A stretch of 25,280 bases of DNA from positions 1 through 25,280 of the IMG/VR virus record IMGVR_UViG_3300047557_004013. The stretch is one strand, 5' to 3'. The position numbers were made by a program, and so were the translations under genes. The stretch is from a virus. This document shows, in pieces, positions 16,451 through 24,319 of this stretch (positions are counted from its first letter, which is position 1; every line of letters starts with the position of its first letter). The notes beneath the pieces were generated by a model. The model ran no database searches. It saw only the letters and a program-made list of their open reading frames with translations, and was not told the DNA's origin.

Positions 16451-19282
16451 TTATCCTAAAAGAATGATTGATCCACCTTCTGTTGTGATTGTATTGCCTG
16501 ATTCTGTTATTAATTCTGGGAAATATTGTATTCCTTGTGGACCCAAAATCTTAATTTCCAATTGTTTAGGTACAGTTCCACCAGCTGTGAATGTTCTACT
16601 TACTGTTATCAATGAGTTTGCTGTATTCGAAAGATTTGTTTTAAGTGTAACAACTTTTGTGTCATAGTTAATCGATTGAATTTCTAATGGAGGATTGTTT
16701 GCAATCAACAATCTATCTCCAGCAAACATAATATCTCTCAAATGATTGGAAGTATTACTATACAGACCATTGTTGATCAGATCATAAGTTCCAGTTATTT
16801 CTGTAATATTTATCGTGTTTGAGTTAGCAGTTCCATTTCCACGAGCCACATTTGCATATGATAACATCGAAGTTGATGTAATTGTTATCTGATTATTTGT
16901 TGGATCAATAGAAACAATATCAGATTTAACATTTGGTCCAGTCTGACTACTTAGAATAACAATTGAATTTGCAAATATGAAATCAGCGATGTTTGTGCCG
17001 CCACCAATATTATTAAATTTAATGATGTTGCTACCAAGAGCAAATTTATTATTACCAGAATAATAATCTGCTTTCATCACCGCATTTGCTGCAGCTTCAT
17101 TGGTATAATAATATAATGTGAAGCCTGTTTGTAAGGCTTGTTCTACCGTTTTTGTGATACTTGTATTTGATTTCAACAAATAACGGCCAAAAACTTGCAT
17201 GCCAGTTGGATGCAACAAGTTCAACAAAATGTCACGATACTTTGAAATTTCTTTTTCAACAATGATTTCATATGTGTAATCATTATATTTCAAACTTTGC
17301 AATACATCATATGAACTTGGTTGACCTCTCTTATTGAGGTATTCACCTTGACTTACAACAAGACCATTCAAGAAACTAGCATTTGCTCTTGCTTTACCAT
17401 CACCATAAGTTCTGACGCCAGTTGAATCATACTTATTACTGTAAGCGGTATTCGCCATCAACAATACAATATTTTTTCCATCAACTTTAAGTGTTTTTGT
17501 TGGGTCGGGTTTGGTGTTATATTCAAAAACTCTCAAATTAAATTGAGAGAGTTGTGTATTTGCATCAGAAGTTAACAAGGTGATGTTATTTACTGTTGCT
17601 TTATAAGTTGCAGAAATTAAATCTGTTCCCTGAAAAACAATATCATTTTTCTCTGGTAACAAAGAAACACTCACATTTGTAACTACAACGTCTTGTACTT
17701 TCAACGAGACATTGGGACGGCTCACATAATCTTCACCGGCATCAAGAATATTAATTGTACTGATTGCACCAATTCTGTCCACAACTGTTTGAAATGTTGC
17801 ACCATCACCAATAATACCCGGTACAAAAAGACTTGCACCATTTGCTTGAACATTGGCTGATTGTACTGATAGTGTTGGTAAAGAAGAATTCTTATAACCT
17901 AAACCACCTGGTGGATATAAATCGGATTTGTAAACATACGATACAGCGGTAATAGTTCCATTTGCATTGACATTTGTTACATTTGCATATGCACCATAAC
18001 CACTGCCACCTGTAAATACAATTACATCATTTGCTTGATAACCTAAACCACCATTCGCAATTTGAATTGGTCCCAACATACCCAAAGTTTTCAAATCAAC
18101 AGAATCACCTTGGTCGGTTTCAACTATTGATGCTGCGCTAACGGTAGGTGTAACTTTAATGTCACCGCCACCATTCAGAAGAAGTATTGAAGAAATTGGG
18201 TAAGTGGAAAATGATTCAAATGTTAATGCATTCTGTAGAGTTGTGTTTGCATTTGCATTGGGATAAACAGGAAAATCATAATCTGCGGCACCAATAGTAA
18301 AGTTATTTTTGGATCCAATTGAATCAATTGCGATGAAAGCAAGATTCGCTCTTGTTGTTGGATCGGGATCAACAGAACCAACAATAGCGACAGCGCCGCC
18401 ACCATTTAAGATATCAATTTCTGTGTTTGGATGTTCTCTATAACCATAACCACCGGTCAAAACATTGATGTTTTGTATAGAACCAGTTGTGGTTGTTCCA
18501 ACTTGAGCTACAGCATCTTTGGCATTTGGAATATCTGGATTTAATCCATCATACACAATGACCGGATCACCAGTCTCATACAATAATCCTCTTTTGTTAG
18601 GATCAATTCTTATTTGGCTAATTTGGCCAACTAGTTTTGCACGTAAAATTTCCCCATCAATAATAACATCTTGATTATTATTGTCTACGATGCGTACAAA
18701 TTCTCCAGATTCAAATAATCTTTGAATATCTGATACAAATATTTCAGTTTTATTTCCTGACCTTATTGTATTTTCAATAGTTGCAATTGATTTTGATGTT
18801 TCACCAAAAATTCTATAGTTATCAATGGATAAGAATCGATCATCGGTTGTGGCCAATCTTAAACTTTTAGCTACATACCACAATCCTGCTGACGCTCTTA
18901 GAACAGAATCTTTTGTATAATAATAATCAAAATCCGAATTATATAGTAGTCTGAATAAAAATTTAAATGAAGGTGGTGTGCCTTTTGTTGCATACAGTTG
19001 TCTTGCCATCTTAACGGCAAGTTCTTCATTTGTTAAAGCATCTTTTGGAAAATAAGGCAAAAAATCATTAATGTAGTATTCCAAAAATTCTGAACTAGTT
19101 TTATCAATATCACGATAGTTCAGTAAATTTTTGGATCTTTCGGTAACATTACCATTTTCTTCCATCCATTCATAGTAGGCCTGCAAAAAAAGTACAAATG
19201 TACTATAGTCGGGATTATCCCGAATATATTCAGGTAACTGTGATGGAATTAATAATGATGTTTTTTGTCCGTCAGTTATCAT
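16451..19282 (-). CDS. large baseplate wedge protein at the gp7 position
   Basis: A 943-residue protein, close in size to T4 gp7 (1032), directly after gp6 and overlapping it by four bases (ATGA). The N-terminal ~130 residues are a distinctive helical block (LQAYYEWMEENG, FLEYYINDFLPYFPKDAL, ARQLYATKGTPPSFKFLFRL, LYNSDFDYYY) that I know from T4-like environmental phages. I cannot match it by eye to T4 gp7, so that name rests on synteny and length. Residues 260-520 contain at least four G-x-G-Y beta repeats (VLTGGYGYREHP, ANGGLGYQAND, PPGGLGYKNSS, LDAGEDYVSRP). The region about 620-720 (YLNKRGQPSSYDVLQSLKYN, HPTGMQVFGRYLL) resembles a conserved C-terminal core. It likely spans the wedge and contacts gp6, gp8 and the outer proteins. 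Confidence 0.65.
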   Translation of the reverse strand: MITDGQKTSLLIPSQLPEYIRDNPDYSTFVLFLQAYYEWMEENGNVTERSKNLLNYRDIDKTSSEFLEYYINDFLPYFPKDALTNEELAVKMARQLYATKGTPPSFKFLFRLLYNSDFDYYYTKDSVLRASAGLWYVAKSLRLATTDDRFLSIDNYRIFGETSKSIATIENTIRSGNKTEIFVSDIQRLFESGEFVRIVDNNNQDVIIDGEILRAKLVGQISQIRIDPNKRGLLYETGDPVIVYDGLNPDIPNAKDAVAQVGTTTTGSIQNINVLTGGYGYREHPNTEIDILNGGGAVAIVGSVDPDPTTRANLAFIAIDSIGSKNNFTIGAADYDFPVYPNANANTTLQNALTFESFSTYPISSILLLNGGGDIKVTPTVSAASIVETDQGDSVDLKTLGMLGPIQIANGGLGYQANDVIVFTGGSGYGAYANVTNVNANGTITAVSYVYKSDLYPPGGLGYKNSSLPTLSVQSANVQANGASLFVPGIIGDGATFQTVVDRIGAISTINILDAGEDYVSRPNVSLKVQDVVVTNVSVSLLPEKNDIVFQGTDLISATYKATVNNITLLTSDANTQLSQFNLRVFEYNTKPDPTKTLKVDGKNIVLLMANTAYSNKYDSTGVRTYGDGKARANASFLNGLVVSQGEYLNKRGQPSSYDVLQSLKYNDYTYEIIVEKEISKYRDILLNLLHPTGMQVFGRYLLKSNTSITKTVEQALQTGFTLYYYTNEAAANAVMKADYYSGNNKFALGSNIIKFNNIGGGTNIADFIFANSIVILSSQTGPNVKSDIVSIDPTNNQITITSTSMLSYANVARGNGTANSNTINITEITGTYDLINNGLYSNTSNHLRDIMFAGDRLLIANNPPLEIQSINYDTKVVTLKTNLSNTANSLITVSRTFTAGGTVPKQLEIKILGPQGIQYFPELITESGNTITTEGGSIILLG

Positions 19283-21351
19283 GTTTTGGCCGTTACGTTA
19301 ACTGTGATTGCAACTGGATCAAACTCATCTATTGTAATGATGCGGTTGTAACTTGAAGATATAATTGTTGTTGTAGGTTCCACAGTCAAAGTTAGTAATC
19401 CTAAAGGATCATTTACATCCGAAGGATTAAAATCCGCCAAGTTCAGAATACCATTTTCATATTCTATAGTGCCAGCTGTTTGATTAATAATTGTTTTCTT
19501 TGAATTGGAATCATAGAAATATGTTCTCAATACACCATTACGGCCTTCTAGGTTCACCGAACCCACCGCACCTTGACCTGTTGTGTCATTGGCAACTGGT
19601 GTGAATGTGACGCGAGCACTAGTGTAGTTGTTACCAGGATTTGTAATGGTGATCGAACTGACCGATCCAATGTCATTTATTTTGGCTGTTGCTGTTGCGC
19701 CGGTACCATCTCCTATGATGGTAACTTTTGGTGGTGACTGATAACCAAAACCAGGATTTACTATAGAAATTGTTTCTACTCCACCGGTAGAAGATGCCAA
19801 TTCTTCGAAATATGCATCATTTATTGTGCCAAAACTTTCAGTTATAAGTTTAAATGATGGAGAACTACTGATTCCACTCAAGAAATTATTCTTTTTAATA
19901 CCCGAACCATAATAAAATTTATAGTTCGTAGAAGAACCTAATGTTGGAAAGAATTTTTTCTGTAGTTGAACACCTACTTCATTTGTTATAATTGATGGAT
20001 TTGCATTTTTAATTACTATTGAAAGGTCGGTGCTCGAAAATGTGGAATTAAAAGTATTCAGATTTGTATTTGAATAAGATAGGATAGCATTCTTAACTGC
20101 TGTTGCAATTTGTGAAGCAGTGGATGTTGTTTTCTTTGAATCATACAAAACATTTACATTCAATTTCAAATATGTGTAGTCGGGATCAACAATTGTGGGT
20201 TCAACAGTCATTACAGATATTGGTCTGATTACATCTGCAATTAACTTTTGTTTTTGTGTTTGTGTTAAATTGTAACCACCAGATGGTTTCAATGATACAA
20301 AAACTTTGCCATAAACTGGAGGATCATTTTGTTCTCCACCCCAAACATTTACTGCATCAAAAGAAAGTCCAAGTTTGTTTTGTTGAATTGATGTGATATA
20401 ATCTTCTTTTGTGACAGCTCTACTTTGTGCAGAGTATGTTTTTGGTGCTTGAAATTTGATAGAATCAATTGATTCTTTTTCCGATCCATTACTTGCAGAT
20501 AAAATAGAACTTACCGCTGTGTTTGAATAACCAGATATTGTGTCCATCAACACAAAATTGTTTGCTCCTGCAGCTGAAGTTCCTTCTGTTACAATATAGG
20601 ATACGTTAACAATGTTACCATCTGTTAATTTTTTACCAATGATGCCGTCACCAAAATAGATTTGATAGTTTCCACCAACTGTCTCTTGCAAGAAATAAAC
20701 GGTTGAATCGGGATCCAAACTCAAATAATTTTTAGAAAGTGTGTATGTGGTACTATAAGTATTGGAACTAGATACTTGAACTGTCACCGATAAAGTTGAA
20801 GTATCAACTTGTGATTCTGGTATTGTAAAAATATATTTTGGGTTTGTAATTGAATCAACAATAAACGATTGTGATGTTGGTATTCCTTGTCTAATATCCA
20901 CATCACTAAAGACTGCGGTGTTCGCAGATACATTTACAGTAACTGAATCGGTCGTAACAAAGTTATAGTTTACACCATCAATTGCTTCCGACATAAAGTT
21001 GGTGAACTTTGGCAATGTTAGTGAAGCATCATTTACTTGATTGACCGTCAAATTGATTGTGGCTACAGGTGCAGTTGCAGATTTTGGTGTATAATCTAAT
21101 AGTTTTGCTTGAGAGACAACAGAATCTCTTTGTAAAGCGGTGTCCAAAAACATCTCATTTGCAACCATATTCAGATAATATGCATTATATTGCGTATTGT
21201 ATGCGAGAACATCCAGCAAAACTGAAAGTGCTGAACCCTCATAGTTATAATCTTTCAATACATCTTGTGATTGAAGATATGTTTTGAGGTTGTTCTTTAT
21301 TGCATTAAAATCAAGTTCGGTCACTTGAATGTTTGAATTTGCACCTGCCAT
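19279..21351 (-). CDS. 6: baseplate wedge protein gp6 (Baseplate_J-like)
   Basis: A 690-residue homologue of T4 gp6 (660), the wedge protein whose dimers form the inner ring around the hub and control the baseplate change at sheath contraction. The N-terminus is unmistakable: DFNAIKNNLKTYLQSQDVLK, then DYNYEGSALSVLLDVLAYNT and YNAYYLNMVANEMFLDTALQ. A Baseplate_J-type middle follows (residues about 300-370: FQAPKTYSAQSRAVTKEDYI). Residues 521-582 carry two G-x-GY beta repeats (IVNPGFGYQSPPKVTI, IGDGTGATATAKI, ITNPGNNYTSA), which T4 gp6 does not have as far as I recall. It starts 2 bases after the gp25 stop with a GAGATAG ribosome binding site and overlaps the next gene by 4 bases, so translation is coupled. 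Confidence 0.93.
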   Translation of the reverse strand: MAGANSNIQVTELDFNAIKNNLKTYLQSQDVLKDYNYEGSALSVLLDVLAYNTQYNAYYLNMVANEMFLDTALQRDSVVSQAKLLDYTPKSATAPVATINLTVNQVNDASLTLPKFTNFMSEAIDGVNYNFVTTDSVTVNVSANTAVFSDVDIRQGIPTSQSFIVDSITNPKYIFTIPESQVDTSTLSVTVQVSSSNTYSTTYTLSKNYLSLDPDSTVYFLQETVGGNYQIYFGDGIIGKKLTDGNIVNVSYIVTEGTSAAGANNFVLMDTISGYSNTAVSSILSASNGSEKESIDSIKFQAPKTYSAQSRAVTKEDYITSIQQNKLGLSFDAVNVWGGEQNDPPVYGKVFVSLKPSGGYNLTQTQKQKLIADVIRPISVMTVEPTIVDPDYTYLKLNVNVLYDSKKTTSTASQIATAVKNAILSYSNTNLNTFNSTFSSTDLSIVIKNANPSIITNEVGVQLQKKFFPTLGSSTNYKFYYGSGIKKNNFLSGISSSPSFKLITESFGTINDAYFEELASSTGGVETISIVNPGFGYQSPPKVTIIGDGTGATATAKINDIGSVSSITITNPGNNYTSARVTFTPVANDTTGQGAVGSVNLEGRNGVLRTYFYDSNSKKTIINQTAGTIEYENGILNLADFNPSDVNDPLGLLTLTVEPTTTIISSSYNRIITIDEFDPVAITVNVTAKT

Positions 21352-21353
21352 TT

Positions 21354-21746
21354 TTATCTATCTCTTTGTAGAAGAAGTGTTATTGTTGTTGGTTGTGTTG
21401 CATTTTCAATAAAAAAGGTCAAACTGACAGAATATGCATTTTCATCAGGCAAAGCGGAAACAACCACACTTTGTATAGTTGCTCTAGGTTCATAATTTTG
21501 AATAGCTGTCGTTATTTCACTTTCTAAAGCGGAAGCTGTTAAAGGAGAAACATTTTCAAACAACAATGCATCGACATTAGATCCAAATGTTGGATTGAAT
21601 TTCTTTTCATATTGTTTGGTGAGCAAAATATTTCTTATTGAACGAATAACAGCCTGTTGGTCAAAGCTCAACGCAACATCATTCGTCACCGGTTTTCTGG
21701 TGAACGTGAAGTCTATATCTGAATATATTTTCTGAATTGTTGCCAT
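21354..21746 (-). CDS. 25: baseplate wedge protein gp25 (GPW/gp25 family)
   Basis: A 130-residue protein, the usual length for T4 gp25 (132). It opens IYSDIDFTFTRKPVTNDVAL, with conserved SFDQQAVIRSIRNILLT, then EKKFNPTFGSNVDALLFENV (the E-K-x-F-x-P-x-x-G core) and a C-terminal strand pair ending TTITLLLQRDR. gp25 joins the gp6 core of each wedge and seeds sheath attachment. It is the first gene after the longest non-coding gap in the window and is tightly followed by gp6. No strong ribosome binding site is visible: the sequence just upstream of the ATG is TATAATAAATAAAAC. Confidence 0.93.
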   Translation of the reverse strand: MATIQKIYSDIDFTFTRKPVTNDVALSFDQQAVIRSIRNILLTKQYEKKFNPTFGSNVDALLFENVSPLTASALESEITTAIQNYEPRATIQSVVVSALPDENAYSVSLTFFIENATQPTTITLLLQRDR

Positions 21747-21840
21747 GTTTTATTTATTATAGGACTAAAATAGCTTTTAGGAATCTGAGTTTGCGTTCAA
21801 AAAATTCTGGAGCCGGAACGAAAAATTCGAAATTTTGAAA
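21747..21840 (-). other. 94-base intergenic gap with possible transcription signals
   Basis: The longest non-coding stretch in the window, between the 264-residue gene and gp25. On the minus strand, just after the upstream stop, it holds an AT-only inverted repeat (AAAATT-TCG-AATTTT, 21822-21836). Next comes an imperfect stem TTCCGG/CCAGAA followed by TTTTTT, a weak terminator-like shape. A 6-bp hairpin CTAAAA-GCTA-TTTTAG lies at 21765-21780. Directly before the ATG, TATAAT (21756-21761) overlaps an AATAAATA (21751-21758). None is strong alone; together they suggest a boundary between hub and wedge transcripts. Confidence 0.35.
21751..21758 (-). promoter_or_regulatory. AATAAATA element next to the gp25 start
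   Basis: A perfect NATAAATA match, overlapping a TATAAT hexamer, but only 4 bases before the gp25 ATG. Initiation from it would start at or inside the codon. It is reported because the motif recurs in gaps, but its spacing differs from the 25-28 bases of the more convincing sites. Confidence 0.25.
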
Positions 21841-22635
21841 TTATACCCTACTCTTGAGTTTATCTGTTCCCACATAATCAACAAGATATTTCTCCGTATC
21901 ACCCATTTCAGAGAAAGTAGATACTCTATTGTAATCATCAACAATTAATTGACAATTTGTATAGAATTCTTCATCATGTGTTCTTCTGGTATTCATGAAT
22001 GTTGCAACAGAATTAATATTGTTCGCAATCGTTGATATTTGTGTTGGTGTCAAATTTGAAGTATATTCATCCGGTACTATTCCTCCACCCGGTGTAAAAA
22101 TAATACTATTTGCCACAGTATTTGGATAATTTTGAATGGTTTGATAATAAGTTATCAAGTCATTTGCAGTAAACAAACTAGTGAAATTACCAATAATTGG
22201 TGCGTTATTTGTGATTCCATCTGTTTGACTGGTAATATACACCACTATTTTACCCGCGGAAATGGCACTTTGATAATGTGGCAGATTTGTGGTTTCTTCG
22301 GTGGGTTCAGCCACGCCAGAAATTCTGTCGGTATGTCCCATGAAACTGTTTGCAGCTTCATAGAGATTATTTGATGCATCTAATATGGAAGATGCGTTTG
22401 TTTCACTCAAACCGACAATAATATTAATAGCATTGCTCACCGACCACAAACTGACAATGTTTGCAGACAATTTATTTTCATAATAACCTCCAGCATTGTT
22501 TGCTGACATATCTTGTGTTTGCCACTCATTTAAAAATGGTGGCAGTTGTTTCAATGTTTTTTGTGTGTCAGCCGACAATTCTGTTGAAACTGATATAGTT
22601 GTATTATCAACATTTAAACGACCAAAGATTGACAT
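21841..22635 (-). CDS. unassigned protein between spike and gp25
   Basis: A 264-residue protein starting MSIFGRLNVDNTTISVSTEL at an ATG with a strong GAGAGGA ribosome binding site. The visible composition is mixed: an N-terminal Ser/Asn-rich part, a helical stretch (LYEAANSFMGHTDRISGV), a strand-turn region (GKIVVYITSQTDGITNNAPI), a helical NDLITYYQTIQNYPN, and a charged C-terminal helix (RRTHDEEFYTNCQLIVDDYN). The FMGHTDRISG segment looks conserved from memory of cyanophage structural clusters, where an unnamed protein also sits beside gp5. It is not a PAAR tip protein (too long, no Pro-Ala-Ala-Arg repeats) and shows no enzyme motif. A hub-associated structural or assembly role is inferred from position only. 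Confidence 0.7.
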   Translation of the reverse strand: MSIFGRLNVDNTTISVSTELSADTQKTLKQLPPFLNEWQTQDMSANNAGGYYENKLSANIVSLWSVSNAINIIVGLSETNASSILDASNNLYEAANSFMGHTDRISGVAEPTEETTNLPHYQSAISAGKIVVYITSQTDGITNNAPIIGNFTSLFTANDLITYYQTIQNYPNTVANSIIFTPGGGIVPDEYTSNLTPTQISTIANNINSVATFMNTRRTHDEEFYTNCQLIVDDYNRVSTFSEMGDTEKYLVDYVGTDKLKSRV

Positions 22636-22648
22636 GATATCCTCTCAA

Positions 22649-23374
22649 TTAAACCATAGGTGGTTTTGGACCACTGAATACTTTGCCTGCGTGGCGGTGT
22701 ATATTATGTAGTGCCTTATTGACCGAGTCTGTCATGAGGTTCGCCTTCATTGTTGTGAAGTAACCAAAAGGTGAACTTACGGACAAACCAGCTGTCATGA
22801 ATCCTGGTGTTTGAACGCTCAGCGTTGCGGATAGATTTAATCCCGCAGTAATGTTACCTACAGCGGTTATCGACTGATTGGAACCAATATCACCTGTTGC
22901 ATTTACATCCGAATTTATATTGACACTACTTGCACTCACGTTGAAGTTACCCGAAATATCTAAATCGTAATCACCATCAATTGTTTGTTTGCAATCACCA
23001 TTTATTAATTGTTCAACACTTCGGCCAACTGTCTGAAAACAATCTCCATCAATTTGTGTGTATGCGTCACCTCTCACATGTAAAACCGAATCTCCTTCGA
23101 TGGTAATATTGCATTGTCCTTGAATTAAAACATTTTTGTTTTTGATGGTAATTTCATAACCGTCACCATAAACTTTATGTACTTCATCACCATTTGGATG
23201 CATTTCAATGAACGTGCCAATGCGGTGTTGCAATCTAACACGCTCGCGTGTAGGTGTATCATCCAATTCAAAAAGATGGCCAGATTCAGTTTGTGTGATA
23301 TTATTATACGGATATACAGGTTGATAGTCCGTATTTGCAGCTGATTCTGGTTCTGTCCATGCTGAGTCTGCCAT
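22649..23374 (-). CDS. 5: central tail spike (gp5 C-terminal beta-helix) as a separate gene
   Basis: A 241-residue protein equivalent to the C-terminal needle of T4 gp5. Residues 1-80 (YPYNNITQTESGHLFELDDT, then RERVRLQHRIGTFIEMHPNG, VHKVYGDGYEITI) are the entry strands seen in VgrG/gp5 spikes. From residue 86, glycines recur at an exact 8-residue period (86, 94, 102, 110, Arg at 118, then 126, 134, 142), the VxGxxxxx octad of the gp5 triple-stranded beta-helix. The C-terminus reads HNIHRHAGKVFSGPKPPMV. The His226-x-His228 motif and Gly/Pro-rich end resemble the iron-binding tip of P2 gpV-type spikes. The gene follows the OB-fold gene by 9 bases with an AAGGAAA ribosome binding site, so the two are a split gp5. 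The spike should puncture the outer membrane. Confidence 0.88.
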   Translation of the reverse strand: MADSAWTEPESAANTDYQPVYPYNNITQTESGHLFELDDTPTRERVRLQHRIGTFIEMHPNGDEVHKVYGDGYEITIKNKNVLIQGQCNITIEGDSVLHVRGDAYTQIDGDCFQTVGRSVEQLINGDCKQTIDGDYDLDISGNFNVSASSVNINSDVNATGDIGSNQSITAVGNITAGLNLSATLSVQTPGFMTAGLSVSSPFGYFTTMKANLMTDSVNKALHNIHRHAGKVFSGPKPPMV

Positions 23375-23383
23375 TATATTTCC

Positions 23384-24319
23384 TTATGGTGATGAAAATG
23401 AAACTGTCTCGGGACTTTCGGACACCGTTACATTACTCAACTCTGATGTTGTGCTCTTGATTGATTTTTGTATATCAGCAACAGCTGAAGAACTGACAAT
23501 ACTTTTTGAATTAACAATCGCATCTCTTAAACTTGCGGTTGCTTGATCCAAACATTCTCTTAGTTTTTCAGCTAATTTTGTTGGTAAATTGGCAATATCT
23601 TGTATAAGTTTTTGTAATTTTTCTATCACTTCACGAACTACAGCAATTTTTTCCGAAATATCTTTTGCAATTTTATTTAATACTTCAATTTTACCTTTTA
23701 TAGTTTTGATTTTGTTTCGCACTTCGTCTGCAAAAGGTGATGATGAAACGGAAGCCCACAAACTTTGTATTGTTGTTCGTATGAGTTGAAGAACTTCTTT
23801 TATTTTTGTCGAAACGACAGCAATATTGTATCTTAATGGACCTGTTATATCACATACGTGAGCTGTTTCTTTATTTGTTTTATCGACACCTGTTTTTTCG
23901 ACAACGCCACGAGCTAGAGGTGGTGTGTTTGGCTGTCCAACTTGATTAGCTTCTACACCTTCTGGCAATTGCGGGCCCACTTCGGCATCATTTTGAGGTG
24001 AAAAACCTTTGTTTGTATCTGGTTCAGTGCTTTGTATTGCTGCGAAAACACCAGTCATTATGGGCATTTGAGCTGAACGACCATCACCAAAAAATCCAAC
24101 AACATATTCACCTTCTCTTGGCGCCTCAAACTTTTTAGAATTATTTGGTGAATTTACTGGTGTGGCCCAAGGTAAAGCTTCTGTTGGCAATTCTTCTAGG
24201 TTATCTGTGTGCCAACCAAAAATTCTAACTTTACAACGACCAATACCTAACGGATCATCTCTTTTTTCTACAACCCCAACCCACCAAACAAAATTATCTT
24301 TACCAATAAAATTATCCAT
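23384..24319 (-). CDS. 5: baseplate hub OB-fold protein (gp5 N-terminal type) without lysozyme domain
   Basis: A 311-residue protein. Residues 10-95 are the gp5 OB-fold: VWWVGVVEKRDDPLGIGRCK, then VRIFGWHTDN, ALPWATPVNS and GEYVVGFFGDGRSAQMPIMT. In T4 gp5 a lysozyme domain and then the beta-helix follow on the same chain. Here residues 100-165 are a Pro/Gly/Glu-rich linker, and 165-270 form a long charged coiled-coil region (KIKTIKGKIEVLNKIAKDIS, then VVREVIEKLQKLIQ), with no lysozyme catalytic pattern. The Ser/Thr-rich tail ends VSFSSP. The ATG overlaps the end of the gp27-like gene by 8 bases. It presumably sits on the hub and connects to the separately encoded spike. Confidence 0.88.
   Translation of the reverse strand: MDNFIGKDNFVWWVGVVEKRDDPLGIGRCKVRIFGWHTDNLEELPTEALPWATPVNSPNNSKKFEAPREGEYVVGFFGDGRSAQMPIMTGVFAAIQSTEPDTNKGFSPQNDAEVGPQLPEGVEANQVGQPNTPPLARGVVEKTGVDKTNKETAHVCDITGPLRYNIAVVSTKIKEVLQLIRTTIQSLWASVSSSPFADEVRNKIKTIKGKIEVLNKIAKDISEKIAVVREVIEKLQKLIQDIANLPTKLAEKLRECLDQATASLRDAIVNSKSIVSSSAVADIQKSIKSTTSELSNVTVSESPETVSFSSP

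Noticed and set aside
21765-21836. Intrinsic terminator between the 264-residue gene and gp25
   Set aside because: The stems are AT-only or contain a C-A mismatch with very short loops; too weak for a separate terminator call, so described only within the gap entry.
23384-24319. Tail lysozyme domain in the gp5-type protein
   Set aside because: The region after the OB-fold is a low-complexity linker and charged helices with no lysozyme-like Glu/Asp/Thr pattern.
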